From contig JADJRI010000001.1 of NCBI GenBank assembly GCA_016712275.1, forward strand, positions 248,001 to 312,000: 64,000 bases of DNA. Reading direction: 5' to 3'. A program made the translations under genes and the position numbers. This stretch comes from Planctomycetota bacterium. GTDB taxonomy: Bacteria; Planctomycetota; Phycisphaerae; UBA1845; UTPLA1. Positions 9,102 to 18,325 of the stretch are shown piece by piece. Each line of letters starts with the position of its first letter. The stretch's first letter is position 1. The notes beneath the pieces were generated by a model. It was given only the letters and a program-made list of their open reading frames with translations. It had not been told where the DNA came from and searched no databases.

Positions 9102-11129
9102 ATGAATGGCAAATGCATCCTACTCGCTGAAGATCACCCGTCACATGCCGCGCTGATGACCGAATCGCTCACGGAGGGGCGCGATCATATACGGGTGATC
9201 AACGTCCGAAATAAAGGTGAGTTTATCATCGCCGTTCGAGACCATCGCTTCGATTGTGCCGTTCTGGACTTCTACCTTAACGATTGTCAGGGCGACGAAC
9301 TCCTCGCCATATTGCGAAATATCAACCCCCATTGTCCCGCAATCATCGTGTCCAGCAGCGATGAGCAGGAGGTTGTCGTCCGAGCGCTGCGTTCGGGAAG
9401 TACCGATTTCATACGCAAGGACGAAACCATCATTAACGAGAATCTTCGGCGCAAAGTTGACGAGGCCATCAAATCGAGCAGGCAACTTGAGGCGGACCGC
9501 AGAAGGGCGGAACGCAGACAGGAACGTCTCACCCGTGAAAGCGAACAGGATCCACTGACCGGGCTCAAGAATCGCCGGTTTCTCACGAAGCGTCTGGAGA
9601 AAAACGGCCGGGCGGAATTCAATCGCCGCGCTCCCGGGTCGATTCTCATGATTGACATCGATCACTTCAAGGGCATCAACGATCGCTACGGGCACGTTGT
9701 CGGTGACGAGGTTCTATGCAGAATCGCAGGCGTGATAACGGATACGGCCGGCAGCGATCTGTGCGTCAGCCGCTGGGGCGGTGAGGAATTCGTGGTGCTC
9801 GCACCCAACCTCGATGCGGCGGCCGCACATCTGCTTGGCGAACGGATTCGCTTGAATGCCGAAGCTGCCAGGCAGGCATCGGAGACGGTAAACAGCGGAT
9901 CACCAAACCAAATCGAAAAAAATTCGGGAATTCCGGCAACGGTGAGCGTCGGCGTATCGACATACGATCAGCCATATTCCAAGTCGTTTCACTTTGAACA
10001 TCATGTGGAACGTGCCGATCGCGCCATGTATCTTGCCAAAAAGATCAGTCGCAATCGGGTTGCATCCTGGGACATGGTTCTTTCGGAAAAAGCCCTGAAG
10101 CAATCCGGCGCCGAAAGCAACACCGACACCATAAGCCGCTATGAGCATTTCGTCGATTGCATTCGGCCCATTCTTGGCCCGACACAATTGAATCATATGA
10201 CGACACACGGCCGACAGGTGGCCGACGCGGCGAATCAAATCGGTGTATGGCTTGGACTCGAGCAATCGACCATGGCCCGCATTCGCCTGGCTGCTCAAAT
10301 GCACGACGCGGGCAAGTATGCCGTGCCTGAGCGCACGCTCGCCGCGCCGGGTCCATTGTCCATCGAGGAGAAAAGAATTCTTTCCCTTCACGCAACGGAT
10401 GGAGCGCGGGTCGCCGCCATGCTGGGCGCCGACACGGCGACCTGCGACTTCATTCGTCATCATCATACGCCCTGCGACGCGTCGTCGAAGGCCAAGCAGG
10501 AAGGCGAGCGAGGCGGGCTGGGTGCAGGAATTCTTGCGGCCGCTGACGCGCTGGTCACGATGACAACACATCGCAACTATCAGCCGATTCGGTCGATTCA
10601 CGAGGCGTTCCTTGAAATGCAGCGACACGTTGGCACTCAATTCGATCCGCGGGTTGTGGAAGCATTTGCCATGGGGTTGAAGAAAATCGGAACGAACGCG
10701 TTTGCATCGTCGCCGTATTCACTTCCAATTTCGCGACGCGCGCCCATCGAGCATCACGAAAATCGCACATTCCGGGGACGTGCCCGAGGTAACGCGTTAT
10801 CCGTCCCATTGACCCGGATTACGAATGGCCCATCGACTTCAAATGCGGACCGCCGGTCGTTTCAGCGATTTCGCGCGGACGAATGGATGCACTGGCGCGA
10901 TCCGGCCAATCATCGTGAAGGGCGGGGGCGGATCATCGAGCGCTCCGCGAACGGCCTGGTCATGCTCATCGATCGATTTGCCAAACTCGACAAGGGTGAG
11001 GCCATTGAGTCCATTAACGATGGCGGCGAGAACATGACTGAGCGGCAGAATCATGAATGGGTCGTCAAGCGCATCGACCGAAACAATCCATCGTCAAATC
11101 GTGTCGTACTGGTGGCACCCAGCCGGTGA
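9102..11129 (+). CDS. Response regulator with GGDEF, HD-GYP-like and PilZ-like domains
   Basis: A multidomain cyclic-di-GMP protein of about 675 residues. The order is: REC receiver domain (ILLAEDHPSHA; phospho-acceptor in AVLDFYLND; DFIRKDE), GGDEF diguanylate cyclase domain (DPLTGLKNRRFL, IDIDHFKGIND, active loop RWGGEEF), HD domain (AAQMHDAGKYAVPE, LSLHATDGARV, FIRHHHTPC), then a PilZ-like tail (RRSFQRFRADEWMHW, GRIIERSANGLVMLI). The GGEEF loop suggests active synthesis. The HD part keeps the HD pair but lacks the GYP motif after the HHH site, so phosphodiesterase activity is uncertain. ATG at 9102 is chosen over an upstream in-frame start because the REC domain begins there. The cognate kinase is not nearby. 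Confidence 0.83.
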   Translation: MNGKCILLAEDHPSHAALMTESLTEGRDHIRVINVRNKGEFIIAVRDHRFDCAVLDFYLNDCQGDELLAILRNINPHCPAIIVSSSDEQEVVVRALRSGSTDFIRKDETIINENLRRKVDEAIKSSRQLEADRRRAERRQERLTRESEQDPLTGLKNRRFLTKRLEKNGRAEFNRRAPGSILMIDIDHFKGINDRYGHVVGDEVLCRIAGVITDTAGSDLCVSRWGGEEFVVLAPNLDAAAAHLLGERIRLNAEAARQASETVNSGSPNQIEKNSGIPATVSVGVSTYDQPYSKSFHFEHHVERADRAMYLAKKISRNRVASWDMVLSEKALKQSGAESNTDTISRYEHFVDCIRPILGPTQLNHMTTHGRQVADAANQIGVWLGLEQSTMARIRLAAQMHDAGKYAVPERTLAAPGPLSIEEKRILSLHATDGARVAAMLGADTATCDFIRHHHTPCDASSKAKQEGERGGLGAGILAAADALVTMTTHRNYQPIRSIHEAFLEMQRHVGTQFDPRVVEAFAMGLKKIGTNAFASSPYSLPISRRAPIEHHENRTFRGRARGNALSVPLTRITNGPSTSNADRRSFQRFRADEWMHWRDPANHREGRGRIIERSANGLVMLIDRFAKLDKGEAIESINDGGENMTERQNHEWVVKRIDRNNPSSNRVVLVAPSR

Positions 11130-11177
11130 GTCTCGACGGGCTGGATGGCCCGCATGCTTGCGAGAGGAGAGTGAGAC

Positions 11178-11561
11178 ATGTACGAAATGCAATCAACCCA
11201 GTCCAACAGTCGTCAAAGCGATTTATTTCCCAAATCGCGCAAATGGAGGGCCCGTCCGCGCGCGGCGGACGTCGAAGGCCGGCGAAGCCCGCGCGTTTGG
11301 CAATCCGGGCCGGTCTGGTGGCGCGAAGCCCTTCAGGGCGAATCCAATATCGGCTGGATGCTCGAGTCATCCGACAGCGGCGCCGCCTTCCTGGTGCGCG
11401 GTGCCGCCAAGCCCCTTGCGGGCATTCGCATTTATACGAACCGCGACGAGGGAGACGAGCGGAATCGCGATGCGCTGGTGCGCCGCGTCGAATCGATTCA
11501 TTCAGATTTATGTCTTGTGGCCGTGCAATTTGCAGGAGCGCCGGCAACTGTTTGTCACTGA
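11178..11561 (+). CDS. Small PilZ-like protein
   Basis: A 127-residue basic protein. The segment WWREALQGESNIGWMLESSDSGAAFLVRG resembles the PilZ strand pattern (xGxxxDxSxxGxxxxxx), as does the RRVESIHSDLCLVAVQF strand near the end, though the RxxxR part is weak. It starts 48 bases after the REC-GGDEF-HD-PilZ gene on the same strand, behind GAGAGGAGAGTGAG, so co-transcription is likely. It may be a c-di-GMP receptor for the upstream enzyme, but this is inference. No signal peptide is seen. Confidence 0.55.
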   Translation: MYEMQSTQSNSRQSDLFPKSRKWRARPRAADVEGRRSPRVWQSGPVWWREALQGESNIGWMLESSDSGAAFLVRGAAKPLAGIRIYTNRDEGDERNRDALVRRVESIHSDLCLVAVQFAGAPATVCH

Positions 11562-11648
11562 CCATCCCTGTCGAGCCGTGGCGGCCCTGTACGCACGGGT
11601 AGAAGCAATCGGCCCCATCTCCCCTCGTGTTTGGTGAACCCCCTGCCG

Positions 11649-11789
11649 ATGCTTCCCGGTGCGGATCGATTAGATGCCGTCACGGCCGTCTTTGTTCAGA
11701 TGGATGGATGGTTGGCGACCGGAAGGGCAGCAACGAATCAGCAGATCGGGGCCATTTCCAACTGGCCAAACGTCATGCTTTCTGTGTAA
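11649..11789 (+). CDS. Possible 46-residue open frame, unproven
   Basis: Within the 318-bp gap 11562-11879 one short frame starts MLPGADRLDAVTAVF and ends NVMLSV. Its composition is protein-like but it has no clear ribosome site (CCCCCTGCCG precedes it) and matches no family I know. The rest of the gap holds nothing recognisable apart from the AGGAG site for the next gene. Confidence 0.15.
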   Translation: MLPGADRLDAVTAVFVQMDGWLATGRAATNQQIGAISNWPNVMLSV

Positions 11790-11879
11790 ACTTCTCGGTG
11801 ACATGCAGCGTAGCATGAGCAACGGGGCTTTCTTTTTATCGCGCCGTCGTCGATGCGGTCGGAACAGGAGTAACCAATA

Positions 11880-12971
11880 TTGGCTTCGTTCAATCGTTCC
11901 AATCAGAAATCCGCCGGAATGATCGTCGGCGTCGTTATATTTGCCGCGGCCGCATGGGGTATGTATGCATGGAAATACGCGAAAACGCCTGTTGCGGTAA
12001 CCGGTTCGGATGTGCAGCTTGTCGATCAGATTGAACCCGCAGAGACCGACGTGGATGAAAACGAGCCGGTGCGTTCGCGACCGGAGGCCGATACATCTAT
12101 TCAGGCCAATGCTCCATCGACGAACGATACGGAGGCGAAGGAAATAAAATTTAGCACCTTGCCCGAGGCGGCGGTGGAGCCCACCGGTAAATCCCCTTCG
12201 CACTTTGCCCCGGCATCTTTTGGAAACAGCGCGGCCAAGGCGCTGATGACCGGACGAGAGGCGCTGGCATCCGGCGAACTTATCAAGGCCCGCGCCGCGA
12301 TGTCACGGGCGCTGGCCCTTGGGGTATCGACATCCGATCAGGATTTCGTGCGCCGCGAATTAGATCGCATTTCCGACGCCATGTTGTTTTCGCGCGCGGT
12401 TTCGGCCGACGACCCTTTAACCGTGTCCTATACCGTCAAGTCGGGAGAGAGTCTTTATGTGATCGCGGCCAAGCACAAGATCAGTCAGGAACTGGTCATG
12501 ACGCTCAACGGCATTCGCGATCGCGATTCGATCTATGCCGGATCGAAGCTCAAGCTCATTCAGGGCCCCTTTTCCGCAAAGGTTTACAAATCCGCACATC
12601 GAATGGACATCTTTCTGGATGATGTTTTTGTGCGCAGCTTTCCAGTGGGCCTTGGCACCGACGGCGGAACACCGACCGGCGAGTGGATTATCAAGAGCAA
12701 GATCACCGACCCGGATTGGTCCGACCCGGTCACCGGTCGATACTATTCGGCCGCTGATCCTGAGAACCCGATCGGCGAACGATGGGTCAGCCTGGAATGC
12801 ATCAGCGGCGATTGCATGGGACGCATCGGATTCGGCATTCATGGAACGATTGATCCAAAGAGCATCGGGGCGGACCTGTCGATGGGGTGCGTGCGACTCG
12901 CGCCGGACGATGTGGCCTTTGTGTTTGACCTGTTGGTGCAACGGCACTCCAAGATCACCGTTTTGCCGTGA
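11880..12971 (+). CDS. LysM-containing L,D-transpeptidase (YkuD domain)
   Basis: A 363-residue membrane-anchored enzyme predicted to form 3-3 peptidoglycan cross-links or attach proteins to the wall. One N-terminal membrane segment (MIVGVVIFAAAAWGMYAW) is followed by an acidic linker, a LysM domain (YTVKSGESLYVIAAKHKIS to SKLKLIQGP), and a YkuD catalytic domain. The domain shows GGTPTGEWIIKSK and the active-site pattern GIHGT with SMGCVRL, including the catalytic Cys, His and Arg. The start is TTG at 11880, set by AGGAG nine bases upstream; no in-frame ATG exists before the membrane segment. The cell wall role fits recent evidence that planctomycetes have peptidoglycan. Confidence 0.87.
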   Translation: MASFNRSNQKSAGMIVGVVIFAAAAWGMYAWKYAKTPVAVTGSDVQLVDQIEPAETDVDENEPVRSRPEADTSIQANAPSTNDTEAKEIKFSTLPEAAVEPTGKSPSHFAPASFGNSAAKALMTGREALASGELIKARAAMSRALALGVSTSDQDFVRRELDRISDAMLFSRAVSADDPLTVSYTVKSGESLYVIAAKHKISQELVMTLNGIRDRDSIYAGSKLKLIQGPFSAKVYKSAHRMDIFLDDVFVRSFPVGLGTDGGTPTGEWIIKSKITDPDWSDPVTGRYYSAADPENPIGERWVSLECISGDCMGRIGFGIHGTIDPKSIGADLSMGCVRLAPDDVAFVFDLLVQRHSKITVLP

Positions 12972-12975
12972 CGAT

Positions 12976-15900
12976 CTAATCGCTTAGTTTTTCAAGAAAC
13001 AGCATTACATTCAAGACATGGCGACGGTCCGATTCGGGGCTTGTTGTAAATTCGCGAGTGGGCGCTACGCCGACATAAGACCCGAATCCCGCATATCGCA
13101 AGGTCATTTTGACCGAAACATCGCTGAAATCCCGCAATTGATCGGCGTTCAACAGGCGCGCTTCGAGCATGGCCGCGCCCAGGTAAGCCGAAACTTCGAG
13201 GGTCATGAGATCTTCGCCGGGATCATCCAATGCGGGTCGATTTCCCGGCAGGATGCTCGGGCCGATCGCGGATTCATCGCTGAAACCGGCAATCGATGTC
13301 GGCGCGGGCCATCCCCATCCCGACGAGGAAAGGCAAGCGCTCGGTGCATCGACCAGTGCAGGCAGGAAGCTCTCCGGACTGCGAAGGGGCCTTCGCTTCT
13401 GTCGAGATCGACCGGAACCAATGGCTGCCTCATTCCAAAACACCTGGTAACGGTTCATAGAGGAAGATGGCGCCAATCGAAGATTTGACGCGACAATCGT
13501 TTGTCGCCGGGGCGCGCCCCACCGCTTCAAGGGTTGAGTCAGCACCTCCGGCGCGTTTTGCAACGAATACGACTGGGCATCGCAAAACTCGACAACGGCT
13601 ACGACGCCATAGTCTCCATCGACAAGTTGCGCCCGCCGCAGGTCCAACTCCTCCAGGACGTGACGCCTTTCGACTGCGCTGTTGGCCGCGGCATAGACCT
13701 GACCATCCTGCAAACTGAAGTGGCACAACTGATGGAGCCAGCGAATCGCGCTCACCGACAGCGCGGACCTGAGCCCGGCGGCAAGTTCTGACAGCGATTC
13801 CACATCGGCTCCTGCTCGCAGGGCCGCCCGAATACGCCAATGTTCCGACGAGGGGGTACCGGCGGCCCATTTGTTCAAATTGGCCAAAACCAACTCTGCG
13901 AACTCCGCATGATCCGGGCGGAGCAATCGTCCGCAGAGCGCGATCAGACCATCCGATGCCTTTAACTGAATCGGATCCAAAAGCTCCTTCAAAATTGCTT
14001 CCGGGATTTCGCCATCATCCGCCAATTCATCCATCGCATCCAACGCGTTGACGGAAAGACCCATCTTCATCAACTGCCGCACCGCCGATTTACGTTGAGC
14101 GATCGTTCCTTGATGGGCACATGCGATGACACCCCGTGCGATCGGATCAGTCGTGCGCATGCGAAGCAAGACAGGAAAGCCGCCGTCATTCGGCTCGGCA
14201 GAATTTTCACGAAGATTCAACTGGGCGATCAGCATGTCCAGCACTTCCCGCTGCAATCGCGAGTCCGATTTTTTCGGCGAAAGACCGGTTTGTAGAATCG
14301 CCGAAATCGGTTGCGAATAGATCAAATCGCCGAGATTCGCCGGATGAAGAACGGTCAACAGTGAAATACGATCCGAGTCTGACTTGAGCTGCGGCCATTT
14401 CTGCAAAAGCGGATCGCGCGGATCCTCGAGCCGAAGATTGAGCGTTCGGACATATTTGGCGACTTCCTCCGCGGAGGATCGCCGAACGGATTTCATAATC
14501 GTCAGCAAAGCGGAGATCGCCTCGTCACGCCGCAACAGTGTGAGCCGGTTCAGCGCGGCCATCTGCGCGTTCTTCGATGCTGAACTGACCCTCGACCAAT
14601 CGATCTCCATGTTCAGCGAAGCCATGACGCCGAGAGCATTTTCACACGTGTCCAAAGTGCCGGACCGAAGCAATCCGAACAAGATACTTCGAGCGACTTC
14701 GGAATTGGGCGATTCACGCGAACCGGCGTGACGACCGATGAGACCCACCCACATGCGCTGCGAGTTGGCGGGTGTCGACTCAAACAAAGAGAGGGTCTGA
14801 TTTGTCAGGGCGGACTGCATGGCGAAGTACTTCCATGCGGCCGCCTCGATGCGATCTTCACCGCGCCTGGCCGATTCAATCACAACCGGATCGACGCCCA
14901 ATGCCCATTCGCCGGCGCGCTCGGGCGGAGTGCGCTGACGAATCAAGCCCAATTGCAACAAAGCCAACTCCGCCATGGCATTGGAGCCTTCGCGGACCTG
15001 CTTCATTACACGAAGCACCTCCGGCGATCCCGGTGGAAGCGGTTCCGCAGCGACAAATACATCGCGGGCGGATCGAACATACGCCAAGTCGATCGACTCC
15101 ATTGAACCATCGCCCCAGCTTAGTCGAATGGACTGCAAGCCGGTTTCCAATTCGAGAATAAGAACGGCCCATCCGTCGGGTCGCTGCGATTCCGGCTTGG
15201 CCCGTGCGGCGTCCTGCTTAAAAACGTCGCCGTCGCGGAATCGCGGAGCGGAGTTGTTTTTCCAGACAACTGGTTCGCGCCTCCAGTCGCGGGCTTCAAT
15301 TCCATGCGCTCATAGACGGGCGAGTCGGTCGAATTCAGAATGGCATCCATGGTCGGCGTTCGATGCAACGCATAGACGCCGTAGTAGGCGGAACGATCCT
15401 TCATGGGCAGGATCAACCTCGACAAAACGCGCCGGTTGCCGTCGACGGCGTATCGAATCGGCATCAAAAAGAACTCGAACCCGGGCCTCGCTTCGACGTC
15501 GACTTGCTGATCGCGAATCGTTTTGCGAAACAGGCTGGTTTCAGTCGCCAGCGAGAAATGCGGCGCAATCCACGGCGCCAGAGAAACATTCCAGTTTGCC
15601 GCCAAAGTGCGCACTTCCTCGAGCGACGAATCCTGAAAGCCGGCCCGACGCAGCGCTTCGCGTGCATCGGTCCTCAGTCCCGCAGCCTCCGCCCACTTTG
15701 CCAATTCCAGCCACGATCTGCCGCCGGAAGTATCATTGAGCTTGGCGGCGCGAATTCGAAGTATCTGTTTGTTCCAAAAGCTGAAATTCGGGCGCCGTGA
15801 TCGCAAGGCTTCAATCGAAATGCGGGGTCGAGCGACACGACACGTTCAATGCACTGCACGGCAAGCACCGACGTATCCGCATGAAAATACCCTTCTGTCC

Positions 15901-16184
15901 ATCGCTCCAGTGCGGCTGGATCGGCGCAATTTGTAATTTGAGCCGCCTCCTCCAGTGTGCGATAGATTTGGGCAATCTGATCGATTGAAAGCACCACCTC
16001 CCGTGGACCCTGCGTTGAACCTGTTCCGGAATCGAATCTCCGTTTCTCGTTCCTCAACAATGCGCCCCGCGAGCCGTTGTCCGTCCTTCAAATGGACCAA
16101 TTCACCCCGCGCATTCGCCCCGGCCAACGCGAGCATCAGGATGGCCAACGTAAGAACTCGAAAAGGATGTATTCCAATTCTCAT
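12976..16184 (-). CDS. Large secreted protein of unknown function, frame broken at three places
   Basis: An unrecognised protein of about 1,069 residues after repair. It starts with a signal peptide (MRIGIHPFRVLTLAILMLALAGANARG) and a short module LVHLKDGQRLAGRIVEERETEIRF seen at the mature N-terminus of many planctomycete secreted proteins. A mostly helical, leucine-rich central part with repeat-like helical pairs follows, then a beta-rich end (VSVKMTLRYAGFGSYVGVA). Frame breaks lie near 16000-16045 (one extra base), at 15823-15826 (adding one C to the coding C4 gives SLDPRISIEALRSRRPNF), and at 15291-15293 (adding one C gives MELKPRDWRREPVVWKNN). Joins were chosen because they restore continuous protein-like sequence. 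No catalytic motif is seen. It sits downstream of ilvE but beyond a terminator. Confidence 0.65.
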
Positions 16185-16284
16185 GGGTCGATTCAATTGT
16201 CGCGGGGCTCGAATCAATCTGCGTGTCGCCTGATTATATGAGCAGCCGATGTCGCGGCTTTGACGCATGCGACGATAATTCACG

Positions 16285-16312
16285 AAAAAAGCCCGGCCAT
16301 GTCGCCGGGCTT
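16285..16312 (-). terminator. Intrinsic terminator after ilvE
   Basis: On the minus strand AAGCCCGGC, a six-base loop and GCCGGGCTT form a 9-bp stem followed by a run of T. It lies about 50 bases after the restored ilvE stop and about 100 bases before the next gene start. Confidence 0.85.
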
Positions 16313-16363
16313 CTTCGATGGACATCCTTATTTCGAACGGATCCAAACTCGGCAATGGACGAA

Positions 16364-17276
16364 TTAGCGATTGTTGGTCGCGAAAATCTCGTCTTTCGAC
16401 CGCGTATGCACGAAAATCCGCAATCAGTTGCTTCGTAACGGGACCGGGTTTGCCATCGCCAACAGAGCGCTTGTCAATCTCCGTGACTGGGCAGACTTCC
16501 GCACCAGTGCCCGTAATAAACATTTCCTCTGCGAAATACAGGTCCTGTCGAGTCAGTGTTGTTTCATCAGTGGGAATGCCGCGCTTCCGCCCCAGGTGCA
16601 GAATCAATCGACGCGTCACGCCTTCAAGCAGGCCGCAGTGCGTCGCCGGTGTTCGCAGAGTACCGCGCTGAACGATGAACAGATTATCGCCGGTGCATTC
16701 GGCGACATACCCTTCGTGGTTCAGCATGACGGCCTCAAGGCAGCCGGCGTCGATCGCCTCCCACTTCGCGAGAATATTGTTCAGGTAGTTGAGACTCTTG
16801 ATGCGCGGTGACAATGCATTGGGGTGATTTCGAATCGTCGACGCTGTAATAACCTTCATCCCGATTTCATACATTGACGGATCGAACATCTGAATTTTTC
16901 CGACGATAATGAAGACGTTCGGCTTGCCGACCCGCTGCGGGTGAATGCCGAGCGTTCCAACGCCGCGCGCCGCAACCAGGCGAATGTAGCCATCGGTCGT
17001 ATTGTTCGCCTTCAAAGTCTCCTGCATCGCGTCGATGATCTGCTGTCGCGTATAGGGAATTTCCAGCCGAATCGCTTTCAAGCTGTCCATGAATCGATCC
17101 ATGTGAGCCGTGCATTCGAAAATGCGGCCGTTGTAACAGCGCACTCCCTCAAACACGCCGTCTCCATAGAGCAGCCCGTGACTAAAGACATTGATATTCG
17201 CCTCGGCCGTTGGCACGAGCTTGCCGTCGAGCCAGATCTTAAGATTCGGATCCGGCGTATGATCTGTGTTGGACAT
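16364..17276 (-). CDS. ilvE: Branched-chain amino acid aminotransferase, C-terminal frame break
   Basis: A fold-type IV PLP enzyme of about 303 residues that converts branched-chain 2-oxo acids to Val, Leu and Ile with glutamate. Marks are HGLLYGDGVFEGVRCYNG, the PLP-lysine region RIKSLNYLNNILAK, EGYVAECTGDNLFIV, GLLEGVTRRLI and GTGAEVCPVTEID. ATG 17276 follows AGGAG at nine bases. As written, the frame does not stop but runs through the terminator hairpin into the signal peptide of the next gene. One fewer base near 16396-16425 gives IADFRAYRSKDEIFATNNR and a stop at 16364, just before the terminator. That end is preferred; a true fusion is very unlikely because the terminator would be translated. 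Confidence 0.85.
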
Positions 17277-17461
17277 GGTCAACTTCTCCTATGCAAGCCC
17301 CCAAAAAGGCATTGTCGTTCAAAGTGGCGACCTGCGACAAGTCCCACGCGCAATAAATCATTCCGGCTGCAACCTTGCAGCCCCCCTTCAATAACGCTCA
17401 AAAAGCAGACTGGTTCGCGCGGGATGCCGTCCGCGATTCTATTTGCGGACTTTCCCGACTG

Positions 17462-18268
17462 CTAGACGTCAAGGCGACCGTCGACCAGATGAATCGACCG
17501 ATCCGCTTCGACCGACAATTCGCGATCGTGCGTCACCATGACGATTGTCTGACCGGCGCGATTTAACTCCTTAAGCAGGTTAAAGATATCCCGGCCCGTG
17601 CGGCTGTCAAGATTTCCGGTCGGCTCGTCAGCAAACAAGATTGTGGGATTATTCACAAGCGCGCGGGCGATGGCAACGCGCTGTCGCTCCCCACCCGACA
17701 ACTCATTGGGGCGATGGCGCAGCCGGTCACCCAGACCCACGCGGAGAAGAAGTTCCCTGGCCCGACTTTCCGTCAGCCGGCGATTTTCGAGCCATTGACC
17801 GGCCGATCGCCCCACCATCGCGGGCAGCAAAACGTTTTCGAGCACGTCGAATTCTGGGAGCAAGTGGTAAAATTGAAACACGAATCCAAACGAGGTATTG
17901 CGCATCGCGTTTCGTCGGCCTTCGATCAGTCGCAAATCAGGCGAACTCACCTTGGCCGATTTTGTCGCGGCTCGTGGAACGCCGGCTGTCGCGATTGACG
18001 CCGCTTCGACAAAGCTGCCTTCGCGTCCTTCCGGAATGCGACGCACGCCTTCGGGCTCGAACATTTCGACGTTGTTCACATACACCTGGCCGCGCTGCGG
18101 AACATCGAGCCCGCTCATGACATGCAGGAGCGTGCTCTTGCCGCCGCCGCTCGCGCCGGTAATGGAGACAAATTCTCCCCGCTTGATCTCGACTGTCACA
18201 CCGCGCAGCACGGGCAGCAGCGAGCGTCCGAGGATATAGGTCTTGTGTATGTTCTCAGCGCGAAGCAT
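17462..18268 (-). CDS. LolD/MacB-type ABC transporter ATP-binding protein
   Basis: A 268-residue ABC ATPase. Walker A GASGGGKST, Q-loop region FVFQFYHLLPEFDVLENVLLP, signature LSGGERQRVAIARAL, Walker B ILFADEPTGNLD and the switch His in VMVTHDREL are all present. An insertion of about 60 residues between Walker A and the Q-loop (EGSFVEAASIATAGVPRAA and following) is longer than in standard LolD proteins. It lies 57 bases downstream of the FtsX-type permease gene on the same strand, so the two form a lipoprotein-release or MacB-like export system in the inner membrane. Energy for substrate extraction comes from ATP hydrolysis here. Confidence 0.87.
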   Translation of the reverse strand: MLRAENIHKTYILGRSLLPVLRGVTVEIKRGEFVSITGASGGGKSTLLHVMSGLDVPQRGQVYVNNVEMFEPEGVRRIPEGREGSFVEAASIATAGVPRAATKSAKVSSPDLRLIEGRRNAMRNTSFGFVFQFYHLLPEFDVLENVLLPAMVGRSAGQWLENRRLTESRARELLLRVGLGDRLRHRPNELSGGERQRVAIARALVNNPTILFADEPTGNLDSRTGRDIFNLLKELNRAGQTIVMVTHDRELSVEADRSIHLVDGRLDV

Positions 18269-18325
18269 ATTGCCTAGTTGCCATTTCCAGAGTTAAGCGC
18301 CTTAATCGTGCCATACGTCCGATGC

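Noticed and set aside
16313..16363. ilvE fused to the downstream secreted protein
   Set aside because: The joined frame translates a clean intrinsic terminator and then an internal signal peptide; a one-base error is a better explanation.
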